A stretch of 39,758 bases of DNA from Nocardia amamiensis NBRC 102102 (lineage in GTDB: Bacteria > Actinomycetota > Actinomycetes > Mycobacteriales > Mycobacteriaceae), in NCBI RefSeq assembly GCF_001612745.1, contig NZ_BDBA01000055.1, forward strand, positions 1 to 39,758. The letters are read 5' to 3'. This document shows, one piece after another, positions 33,573 to 39,758 of this stretch. Each line of letters starts with the position of its first letter. Position 1 is the stretch's first letter. Below the pieces are notes generated by a model. That model worked only from the letters and a program-made list of their open reading frames with translations. It ran no database searches and had not been told where the DNA came from. The position numbers and the translations under genes were made by a program.

Positions 33573-34372
33573 TGCAGTACAGACCTGACGAGCTGTTCCA
33601 CGGCGCCGCGCCCTACTATGCCCTGTACCGCCCTGGCTACCCACCGGAGTTCTTCGCCGAGCTTCGGGACCGGTTCGGGCTGAACGGCACTCAGCACGTC
33701 CTCGATTTAGGCTGCGGCACTGGACAGATCGCGATACCGCTCGCCCCTGCGGTGGCCACGGTGTTCGCCGTCGACCCCGACCCCGACATGCTGAAAGAAG
33801 GGGAGCAACGGGCGACGGATAGCCGCAATATCGAGTGGATGCGCGGCGACTCCTACCATCTCGATGCGTTGAATCTGCCGCCGCTGGACCTGGTCGTCAT
33901 GGGCAAGTCGTTCCATTGGACCGACCGCGCCGCGCTGCTGTCCGACCTCGACACCCGAATCCGACCGCAGGGTGCGGTGGTCGTTGTCACCGGAGAACTG
34001 TTCGCCAACGCCGCCGTTCCACCGTGGGACGACGTCGTTACATCGGTCCGCGCCAAGTACTTAGGCCCGCGCCGCCGCGCTGGGTCCGGCACCTACCACC
34101 GCTCCGAGGAAGGTCACTACGAGGTTCTGGTTCATTCACCGTTCCACGATGTCGACGTTCTCCGGTGGGAATGGAGCATCGACCGGGATGTCGACGCGAT
34201 CATCGGGCTGCAATTCTCCTACTCCTATTCCAACCCAGCCCAATTCGGTTCCGAGGAACGTTGCGCGGCATTTGCCGCCGAACTGCGCGCTGCGCTGCTG
34301 GGTCGATACCCCTCCGGTGTGGCGACCGAACCCCTCGGCATCGAAGTATTGATCGCAACCCGCGCTCGCTGA
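33572..34372 (+). CDS. Class I SAM-dependent methyltransferase
   Basis: The 266-aa protein has VLDLGCGTGQIAI at about residues 43-55, a VDPDPDML acidic turn, MRGDSYHLD, and the SFHWTDR segment typical of Methyltransf_11/25 enzymes such as the trans-aconitate methyltransferase group. It would use SAM to methylate a small molecule of unknown identity. The start overlaps the previous stop by 1 nt. It is the last gene of the MT-hemC-TPR-MT operon. Its sequence is unlike the first methyltransferase of the operon, so the two are not recent duplicates. Confidence 0.82.
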   Translation: MQYRPDELFHGAAPYYALYRPGYPPEFFAELRDRFGLNGTQHVLDLGCGTGQIAIPLAPAVATVFAVDPDPDMLKEGEQRATDSRNIEWMRGDSYHLDALNLPPLDLVVMGKSFHWTDRAALLSDLDTRIRPQGAVVVVTGELFANAAVPPWDDVVTSVRAKYLGPRRRAGSGTYHRSEEGHYEVLVHSPFHDVDVLRWEWSIDRDVDAIIGLQFSYSYSNPAQFGSEERCAAFAAELRAALLGRYPSGVATEPLGIEVLIATRAR

Positions 34373-34416
34373 CTGCCGCAGCAAAGATCACCCACGGACG
34401 AGCTGGGGGATTCTGA

Positions 34417-34663
34417 GCCGTCAGGACGACAGACAGCTGACTCGCCCCGTTTCCGGGTGAGTGGCGTTGCACGTCAAGCGCGCAACGCCACTCAGCAGAG
34501 CGCCGGAGGCTGTGGCGCCTGTTCTGCTGCTAGCCGATCCCGATCGCCGCACACGCCTCGCAGCGTAGGCCCGTTTGCACGACCGCCCGGACGCCGCTGA
34601 CCGAGCGTCTGGCCACCTACTTCACCGGCCGTGAATAGGCTGTCCGAGTTGGCAGGTCGCTGT
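34417..34663 (+). repeat. Diverged, internally deleted copy of the fkbM-end / hairpin / HIT-end segment
   Basis: Positions 34417-34596 match 25742-25921 (about 91%) and 34597-34663 match 26430-26496 (62 of 67), in the same orientation and order. The 508 bp between those blocks, which hold most of the HIT gene, are missing. The copy carries the last fkbM codons with a TGA stop, the hairpin, and the end of the HIT gene with its TAG. With the original segment it forms a direct repeat around the 7.9 kb in between. Confidence 0.9.
34458..34494. terminator. Second copy of the fkbM hairpin
   Basis: TGAGTGGCGTTGCACG (34458-34473), loop TCAAG, right arm 34479-34494. One base differs from the 25783 hairpin, giving an A-C mismatch near the loop; 15 of 16 pairs remain. 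It now lies 85 nt after the second methyltransferase and could terminate that operon. Confidence 0.65.
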
Positions 34664-34682
34664 TCGACAGTGTTTCGAAGTG

Positions 34683-34714
34683 GAGTGAGGGCGGGCTGGT
34701 GCTCGCCCTCACTC
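34683..34714. terminator. Strong 14-bp hairpin between convergent genes
   Basis: GAGTGAGGGCGGGC (34683-34696), loop TGGT, and 34701-34714 pair over 14 bp with a single G-U. It lies between the plus-strand hemC operon and the minus-strand flavoprotein gene and could stop transcription from both sides. No U-tract. Confidence 0.7.
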
Positions 34715-34833
34715 GTCTCGGAGCTAATGGTTGATGGCAGCGATCAGTCGTGGTCGGCGATGATCTGGTCGTCATCGGAGATGATTGATTCCGTAGACGA
34801 GGATGTCCGGCGTTGCCGAGGTCGATCGAAGGC

Positions 34834-35304
34834 TCAGCCCGCCACAACGTGATCGGGCTGGATGTGGATGATTACCCGCTCGACGCTTCGTCTCTCCTCG
34901 TAGGGGTAGGTGTTTTGATCAAGGTACTTGCGCGCCAACTGGTCAAGGAACGCTTTCTGAGGGTCCGGCTCGATCTCGACTACACGGCCGCGCACTTCCA
35001 GATAGCGGTAAGGGTTTTCGGGGTCGAGGATCGAGACCGATACCCGCGGGTCCCGCTGAATATTGCGGTACTTTTGCCGGTCGGTGCCGGTAGAGATGAG
35101 CAGCTGTCCGCCCGCTGCGTCGTACCACACAGGGTGTGACTGCGGCTCGCCGTCCGGCCCGAGCGACGAGAAATGCGCGAAGCTCTTCTTGTCGAGCAGG
35201 TCGATGTGGCTGTCGGGGATCTCGGCAGCCCGTGTCTTTCTGCTCCCCGTGAGCCTGTTGATGCTGTCGACGTCGTTCGCCGCGTCGCGGATGATCTCCG
35301 CCAT
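34834..35304 (-). CDS. PPOX-class flavin/F420-dependent oxidoreductase
   Basis: This 156-aa protein (157 from the adjacent ATG at 35307) is a pyridoxamine-5'-phosphate-oxidase-like split barrel. Recognisable parts are FAHFSSLGPDGEPQSHPVWY, a LLISTGTDRQKYRNI strand-turn where family members bind cofactor phosphate, DPRVSVSILDPENPYRYLEV, then EVRGRVVEI and a C-terminal VIIHIQP strand. The arrangement fits the F420-dependent PPOX group (Rv1155-like) of actinobacteria, which reduces small molecules with F420H2. The N terminus carries about 30 extra residues compared with Rv1155. AAGGAG precedes the two adjacent ATGs; spacing favours 35304. The gene is alone and faces the hemC operon across a hairpin. 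Confidence 0.82.
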   Translation of the reverse strand: MAEIIRDAANDVDSINRLTGSRKTRAAEIPDSHIDLLDKKSFAHFSSLGPDGEPQSHPVWYDAAGGQLLISTGTDRQKYRNIQRDPRVSVSILDPENPYRYLEVRGRVVEIEPDPQKAFLDQLARKYLDQNTYPYEERRSVERVIIHIQPDHVVAG

Positions 35305-35307
35305 CAT

Positions 35308-36056
35308 TCTCTCCTTGCTGTTGTGGATCCGGGGCCGTTGAAGTACCGATATCGAGTCCCTGCAGCGCTACTAACCGGGCGTTGCCTCGAACCGGCTGGA
35401 CTGCACGCCGCGGTCTTCGGAGCAGCTTTCGATGGTGTGCTGGTCCTTCCGGGTGAATCCCGTCAACACGATGTTGTCGCGCATGGACGGATTCTCACCT
35501 AGGCCACCGACAGGTGAGGCGACTCGAGAACCTGACCCACGCCAGCCACCCGCCTCGTGAGTGCCCGAACGCGTGGTCGGCTGGCTCGTCGTGGCATCCG
35601 CCGGATGGTTCGGCTTGCTGGTTACCGTGGCGGCGGCCGGCGGGCTGATGAACGCGCACGATCGTGGAATCCACGCTCACGTGCCAGGCGATGCGGCCAG
35701 CGGCATCGGCGAAGGCCTGCAGCATCTTCAGGATGAACACCCAGGCCCCGGCGCGCTGCCAGCGCCGGAACAGTGCGTAGATCGCCCGCCGCGACTCGTA
35801 CTGCGACGGGATGTCCCGCCCCGGTGAACCGGCCCCGGTACGCCACCGGATCCTGGTGATGAGCTGCACGCCATCGCGTGTAAGACCACTCACTTGGAGA
35901 ATTCCGGTCTCCAGACGACGCACAAGTATGGATCCGGTTGGGAAGGTGCGGTGACGGCGTGGGCAGGTACGGATCCATTTGGCGGGTCGACCTGGTGCAC
36001 GGTGCCGAACCAGATTTACCCAGCCCGAATAATATTCGCGACGCGGGTCCGGTTCT
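35308..36056. other. Gene-poor stretch holding an IS remnant
   Basis: Apart from the transposase remnant at about 35530-35890 I see no gene. Positions 35308-35500 and 35890-36056 hold short frames with mixed third-position composition and no ribosome sites; 35308-35340 should include the promoter of the minus-strand flavoprotein. I could not find matching inverted ends of an insertion sequence. Confidence 0.55.
35530..35890 (-). pseudogene. Internal fragment of an IS5-family transposase gene
   Basis: The minus-strand frame encodes RIRWRTGAGSPGRDIP, YALFRRWQRAGAW, LQAFADAAGRIAWHVSVDST, VRVHQPAG and EPADHAFGHSRGG. These match in order the conserved front half of IS5-family (IS427-like) transposases: the WRxRTGxPWRDLP region, RFxRWxxxGxW, the first catalytic Asp in VSVDST, and the GxSRGG box. 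The very N terminus and everything after SRGG, including the remaining catalytic acidic residues, are missing. The fragment cannot transpose. It documents past IS activity at the right edge of the rearranged segment. Confidence 0.8.
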
Positions 36057-36362
36057 GTGACCGATATCTTGGCCATGGCCTGGCGGGAAGCCGCGGGCCG
36101 TCTCAAAGTGTCTTTGGGTGAGCGAACTCCCTATGTGCTCGCGAGACTGTTCCATCGGGAGGGCGCGGAGCTGCGCTGGATGATCCACACCATCGAGCGT
36201 ATGGATACCAAGCTCGCGGCGGATGTGATGCGGGCGGCGCAGATGGGGGTGGACCGGCGAGCCTCGCTCCCCGAAATTCAAGCGCGGCTGGCGGCTGTCC
36301 AGAGGACGCATCGCGCCGGCCTTGCCGCTGGGCGGAATCTCGCCCGCACCTCGGTCGTGTAA
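36057..36362 (+). CDS. Hypothetical 101-aa protein or gene fragment
   Basis: A GTG at 36057 (or ATG at 36075) opens a frame of up to 101 aa with mostly G/C third positions and a helical, Arg/Ala-rich product (LAMAWREAAGRLKV, GVDRRASLPEIQARLAAVQR). I recognise no family. There is no strong ribosome site. It ends 16 nt from the stop of the convergent sulfatase gene. Because it lies between an IS remnant and a duplicated segment it may be the tail of a longer lost gene. Confidence 0.4.
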   Translation: MTDILAMAWREAAGRLKVSLGERTPYVLARLFHREGAELRWMIHTIERMDTKLAADVMRAAQMGVDRRASLPEIQARLAAVQRTHRAGLAAGRNLARTSVV

Positions 36363-36375
36363 AGGTGTCCGACGC

Positions 36376-36506
36376 GCCCTACTGCCGCGCCATGTGCATG
36401 CGCATCTCGCTGTGGATGTCGGTGATCAGCTCTCCGGAGAGGTCCACGACGACGGTGTGCAGTGTGCCGCTGAACCGGAAAGGCGGTTGGTAGTCGGGCG
36501 TCACGG
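36376..36506 (-). repeat. Source copy of direct repeat B (sulfatase 3' end)
   Basis: This segment covers the stop codon and last codons of the sulfatase gene. It is present again at 30657-30787 with 130 of 131 identical bases in the same orientation, 5719 bp to the left. Confidence 0.92.
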
Positions 36507-38730
36507 CCGAGCCCGGGTTGGCGCCGCAGGTCATCCCGCCGGGGTTGAAAGCGACCGGAGTGATGAACGGGAAGTCGGCCTCGGCGACCAGACCGCGGTC
36601 GATGTAGAGCCGAGCGCGGCCCGGTGTGCCTTTGCCGTTGGCGAAGTCGGGCGCACCGGTGGGTTCGAATTCGAAGCGCAGTTCGTGGCGGCCTTCGGGA
36701 ACGATCTCCGTGGCGGAGACTCGGTGGGTGGTGCGCCGAACGTAGTTGTGAGCGTAGTGCAATCGGCCGTCCTTGACGAAGAACGACCAGCCGCCGGCGT
36801 TGGTGCCCTGGCAGAGCAGGACGCCTTCGGCGCCGCCGGGCGGGATCTCGACATCGGCGGTGACGCTGTGCGGGCGGTTCAACACCCGTGGCGAGACGGC
36901 GGCGGGCAGCGTCTCGGTGCCCGGCCGCAGCGTGTAACTGGTCTGGGCCGGGGTGATCTGCGGGCGCTCCACGAGCAGCCTTTGCAGCCCGCTGCCGTCG
37001 ATGGGCAGCACGTCGTATCGGCCGGCTTCCACGTACCACAGTGAGATCATTTCGATGAGCTTGTCGCGGTGCTCGGCGGCGAGGTCGCTGGTCTCGGCGA
37101 AGTCCTCGGCGATGTGGTACAGCTCCCAGTGGTCGGCGTCCAGCTTGCCGAGATCGTCCGCGGTGATGGGGCTGCCGAAGGGTTGGCCCGCCTCGGCGAA
37201 GGAGGGCCCGGGCCACGGGCACACGGCACGCCAACCGTGGTGGTCGATCGCGCGGTGGCCGAGCATTTCGAAGTACTGCGTGTGGTGCCGGGTCGCCGCG
37301 GTCGCGTCGTCGAACGTATGGGCGAAGCTGACACCGTGCAGCGGGGACTGGGACACGCCTCTGATGGCGGCCGGTGGTTCGATTCCGAACGCGTCGAGGA
37401 CCGTCGGAACTATGTCGATCACATGCGCGTACTGGGTTCGCACCTCACCTTGCGCCGTGATACCCCGAGGCCAATGGACCAGGAACGGATCGCTGACGCC
37501 ACCGCGGTATGTCTCGCGCTTCCATCGCCGGAAGGGCGTGTTGCCCGCCCAGGTCCAGCCCCACGGGTAGTGGTTGAACGTGGTCGGGCCGCCGAGTTCG
37601 TCGATGGCTCGGAGACTGTCCTCCAGCGGTTCCGGAGCGTTGTTGAAGAACTGCAGCTCGTTCGTGGTCCCCGTGACACCGCCCTCGGCGCTGGCTCCGT
37701 TGTCGGAGACGAGCATGATCAGCGTGTTGTCGAACTCGCCGGATTGCTCGAGGAACTCCAGCAATCGTCCGATGTGGTGGTCGGTGTGGGAGACGAATCC
37801 GGCGTAGACCTCCATCATTCGCGCGGCGAGCCGACGCGCGTCAGGCGACAGCGAGTTCCACTCCGGCACATCCGGGTCGCGGCGGGAGAGCCGGGCGTCC
37901 GGTGGTATGACGCCGAGCTGGATTTGGCGCTCGAAGGTGTACTCGCGGTAGGCGTCCCAGCCGTCATCGAATTTGCCTCGGTAGCGATCCGCCCACTCCT
38001 TCGGCACATGGTGCGGTGCGTGGGTCGCCCCGGTGCAGAAGTTCAAGAAGAACGGCTTGTCCGGGGCGACCTGCTTGGCGCTGGCGATGAACGAGATCGC
38101 CTTGTCGACCAGATCCGCGGTCAGGTGGTAGCCCTCTTCGGGGGTCGCGGGCGGCTCGACCTGGTGGTTGTCGTAGACGAGGTCCGGATACCACTGGCTG
38201 GTGTCGCCGCCGAGGAAGCCGTAGAACCGCTCGAAACCGCGGCCGAGCGGCCAGCGATCATAGGGACCGGCAGCCGATTCCTGCTCCGATGGCACCAGGT
38301 GCCACTTGCCGACCATGTAGGTGTTGTAGCCGTGCTGCAGCAACATCTCGGAGAGGAATCCGTTCTCGAACGGAATGTTGCCGTTGTATCCCGGATATCC
38401 CGTGGCTATCTCCGTGATGCCCGCCATCGCATTGGCATGGTGGTTGCGCCCGGTGATGATGCACGAGCGCGACGGTGAGCACAGCGCCGTCGTGTGCATG
38501 TTGTTGTACAGCAGTCCACCCGCCGCCAGGCCGTCCATATGCGGTGTGGAGATGGGACTGCCATAGCAGCCGAGCTGACCGAAGCCGGTGTCGTCGAGCA
38601 CGATGAACAGCAGGTTCGGTGCCCCCGGGACCGCGCGCACCGGTTCGGGCCACGCGGGACTCGACACATCGATCGTTCGCCCGATGACGCCGGGAAAAGC
38701 CGTTCCCGGCCGGTACTCCTCGAGTGCCAT
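36379..38730 (-). CDS. Type I sulfatase (arylsulfatase family)
   Basis: This 783-aa hydrolase has the formylglycine motif CSPSR (Cys84-Arg88), which a formylglycine-generating enzyme must modify, followed by a TGR motif. Metal-binding residues are visible as LDDTGFGQLGCYG (Asp46, Asp47) and LVSDNGA, and GKWHL supplies the conserved lysine and histidine. The catalytic part ends at about residue 560. A C-terminal beta-rich region of about 200 residues (GWSFFVKDGRLHYAHNYV, RARLYIDRGLVAEADF) resembles the extra domain of large bacterial arylsulfatases. No signal peptide is seen, so it is probably cytoplasmic. The ATG at 38730 follows GGAGG at 9 nt; the longer frame to 38787 lacks support. Its last 131 bp are duplicated at 30657. 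Confidence 0.92.
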   Translation of the reverse strand: MALEEYRPGTAFPGVIGRTIDVSSPAWPEPVRAVPGAPNLLFIVLDDTGFGQLGCYGSPISTPHMDGLAAGGLLYNNMHTTALCSPSRSCIITGRNHHANAMAGITEIATGYPGYNGNIPFENGFLSEMLLQHGYNTYMVGKWHLVPSEQESAAGPYDRWPLGRGFERFYGFLGGDTSQWYPDLVYDNHQVEPPATPEEGYHLTADLVDKAISFIASAKQVAPDKPFFLNFCTGATHAPHHVPKEWADRYRGKFDDGWDAYREYTFERQIQLGVIPPDARLSRRDPDVPEWNSLSPDARRLAARMMEVYAGFVSHTDHHIGRLLEFLEQSGEFDNTLIMLVSDNGASAEGGVTGTTNELQFFNNAPEPLEDSLRAIDELGGPTTFNHYPWGWTWAGNTPFRRWKRETYRGGVSDPFLVHWPRGITAQGEVRTQYAHVIDIVPTVLDAFGIEPPAAIRGVSQSPLHGVSFAHTFDDATAATRHHTQYFEMLGHRAIDHHGWRAVCPWPGPSFAEAGQPFGSPITADDLGKLDADHWELYHIAEDFAETSDLAAEHRDKLIEMISLWYVEAGRYDVLPIDGSGLQRLLVERPQITPAQTSYTLRPGTETLPAAVSPRVLNRPHSVTADVEIPPGGAEGVLLCQGTNAGGWSFFVKDGRLHYAHNYVRRTTHRVSATEIVPEGRHELRFEFEPTGAPDFANGKGTPGRARLYIDRGLVAEADFPFITPVAFNPGGMTCGANPGSAVTPDYQPPFRFSGTLHTVVVDLSGELITDIHSEMRMHMARQ

Positions 38731-39013
38731 CTCCTCGGTCCTCCGTCCTGCCGGATGGAACTTTGTTGTCCGAACAGCGATGCACACGGTGCGGTCGCGT
38801 CAACGAGATAGTTCAGCTCGGTGAAGTGCTGGAATTCTTGCTCTGAAGCGCAGGCAACCTTCATCGTCGATGGCTCCGGAATGTGCAGGACCGGGCCACG
38901 AAATGCCGCCTCGGGGGAGAAACATCGCACCCATCCGCTACTGCGACGGCACAGTGGAATGTTAGACGACCAGTAGCGCGGCTGTTCGGCGAACGAAGAA
39001 GCACCCGCGATGT
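38731..39013. other. Intergenic region upstream of the sulfatase gene
   Basis: No gene is visible; the small frames here have no ribosome site and no family resemblance. The region should contain the sulfatase promoter, but I could not pick out convincing -10/-35 boxes. Confidence 0.6.
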
Positions 39014-39052
39014 CCGTTGCCGCGGCCAGTGGTGAGCCGGCCGCGGCAACGG
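39014..39052 (-). terminator. 14-bp perfect hairpin after the acyl-CoA dehydrogenase gene
   Basis: CCGTTGCCGCGGCC (39014-39027) pairs exactly with 39039-39052 around an 11-nt loop. It lies 43 nt beyond the stop of the minus-strand dehydrogenase gene and separates it from the sulfatase gene. No U-tract. Confidence 0.8.
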
Positions 39053-39095
39053 TAAGCGCCGGGGACGGGTTTCCCCGTCGGATCAGGCAGTGATG

Positions 39096-39758
39096 TCAGA
39101 ACGCTGCTTCGTCGAGCTCCATGACGCTGGTGTCGACATCGGAGATGATCGACCATTCGGCGCTCAGATGCGGCAGGACGGTCTTCGCGAAGAAGGACGC
39201 GACCGCGACCTTGCCTTGGTAGAACGCACGGTCCTGCTCTTCGGCGCCGGAATCGAGTGCGGCGAGGGCGATCTCGGCGGCGACGATCAGCCGCCACGCG
39301 ACCAGCAGGTCGCCGACGGCGAGCAGGAACCGCACCGAGTTGAGCCCGATCTTGTACAGCTCCGCGGGCTGTTCCTGCGCCGCGAGCAGATGCTGGGTGA
39401 GGCGCGCCGCCATGTCCTGGACGTCTTCGAGCGCGGTGGCCAGCAGCACCTTCTCGGCCTTCAGGCGGCCGTTGCCGGTGGGGGATTGCGCCGTGTCGCG
39501 GATCTTTCCGGCGACGTGGGCCAGCGCGACGCCGCGGTCGCGGGCGATCTTGCGGAAGAAGAAGTCCTGCGCCTGGATGGCGGTGGTGCCCTCGTACAGC
39601 GAGTCGATCTTCGCGTCCCGGATGTACTGCTCGATCGGGTAGTCCTGCAGGAAGCCGGAACCACCCAGGGTCTGCAGCGACTCGGTCAGGTACTGGTAGG
39701 CCCGCTCGGAACCGACGCCCTTGACGATCGGCAGCAGCAGATCGTTGACGCGGGCGGC
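39096..39758 (-). CDS. Acyl-CoA dehydrogenase, C-terminal part (gene runs off the window)
   Basis: The last 220 codons of an acyl-CoA dehydrogenase are present; the 5' part lies beyond the right edge. [20 protein letters not shown] followed by EQYIRDAKI is the conserved C-terminal flavin/active-site region of the family. [16 protein letters not shown] and the long extra helical C-terminal domain after it are typical of the FadE5-like group of mycobacteria and nocardiae, which oxidises fatty acyl-CoA using FAD. It ends with TGA at 39096-39098 and is followed by a strong hairpin. It looks like ordinary core metabolism and marks the right boundary of the accessory segment. Confidence 0.9.
   Translation of the reverse strand, partial: AARVNDLLLPIVKGVGSERAYQYLTESLQTLGGSGFLQDYPIEQYIRDAKIDSLYEGTTAIQAQDFFFRKIARDRGVALAHVAGKIRDTAQSPTGNGRLKAEKVLLATALEDVQDMAARLTQHLLAAQEQPAELYKIGLNSVRFLLAVGDLLVAWRLIVAAEIALAALDSGAEEQDRAFYQGKVAVASFFAKTVLPHLSAEWSIISDVDTSVMELDEAAF

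Noticed and set aside
37069..38478. 469-codon plus-strand frame opposite the sulfatase gene
   Set aside because: It is the antisense shadow of a clear sulfatase with its catalytic motifs on the minus strand; the plus-strand product has no recognisable domain and no ribosome site.
1..39758. CRISPR arrays, tRNA or rRNA genes, riboswitches
   Set aside because: I saw no regularly spaced short repeats, no tRNA-like cloverleaf and no rRNA-like sequence. The only repeats are the gene-end copies and hairpins listed.

Overview
The window is high-GC DNA with G/C-rich third codon positions, GTG starts and many 1-7 nt start/stop overlaps. An FadE5-like acyl-CoA dehydrogenase, an F420-type PPOX flavoprotein and an XRE regulator fit an actinobacterium, most likely Nocardia or a close relative. 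The genus is an inference from gene content.

Region 1 (1-25820) is a biosynthetic locus. One 24.5 kb gene encodes a seven-module non-ribosomal peptide synthetase: C(starter)-A-T, three C-A-T, C-A-T-E, C-A-T, C-A-T-TE. A FkbM-type methyltransferase overlaps its end by 7 nt, and a 16-bp perfect hairpin closes the unit. The predicted product is an N-acylated heptapeptide with one D residue (position 5), released or cyclised by the TE and possibly O-methylated.

Region 2 (26025-30600) holds a HIT-family protein (+), a five-gene minus-strand set of small proteins (membrane-anchored, secreted and unknown), and a divergent XRE/TPR regulator translationally coupled to a GNAT acetyltransferase. A perfect inverted repeat lies between the divergent units.

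Region 3 (30601-31795) is a graveyard of 3' gene ends: a near-identical copy of the end of the sulfatase gene, a diverged and nonsense-mutated copy of the end of the FkbM gene, a truncated and frameshifted menC-like gene, and a probable hemB-like tail. Region 4 (31792-34372) is a tight operon: methyltransferase, HemC (hydroxymethylbilane synthase) paralogue, 77-aa TPR-like protein, second methyltransferase. The hemB-like tail overlaps the first methyltransferase, so this may be what remains of an accessory hemB-MT-hemC-MT set.

Region 5 (34417-39758) starts with a diverged, internally deleted copy of the fkbM-end/hairpin/HIT-end segment. This makes a direct repeat around the 7.9 kb block of regions 2-4. 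It continues with an F420-type flavoprotein (-), an IS5-like transposase remnant, a small unknown ORF, a type I sulfatase (-) and the 3' part of an acyl-CoA dehydrogenase gene (-) running off the window. Direct repeats, gene ends and the IS remnant mark 25.7-36.5 kb as a repeatedly rearranged accessory segment beside the NRPS. No tRNA, rRNA or CRISPR array was seen.
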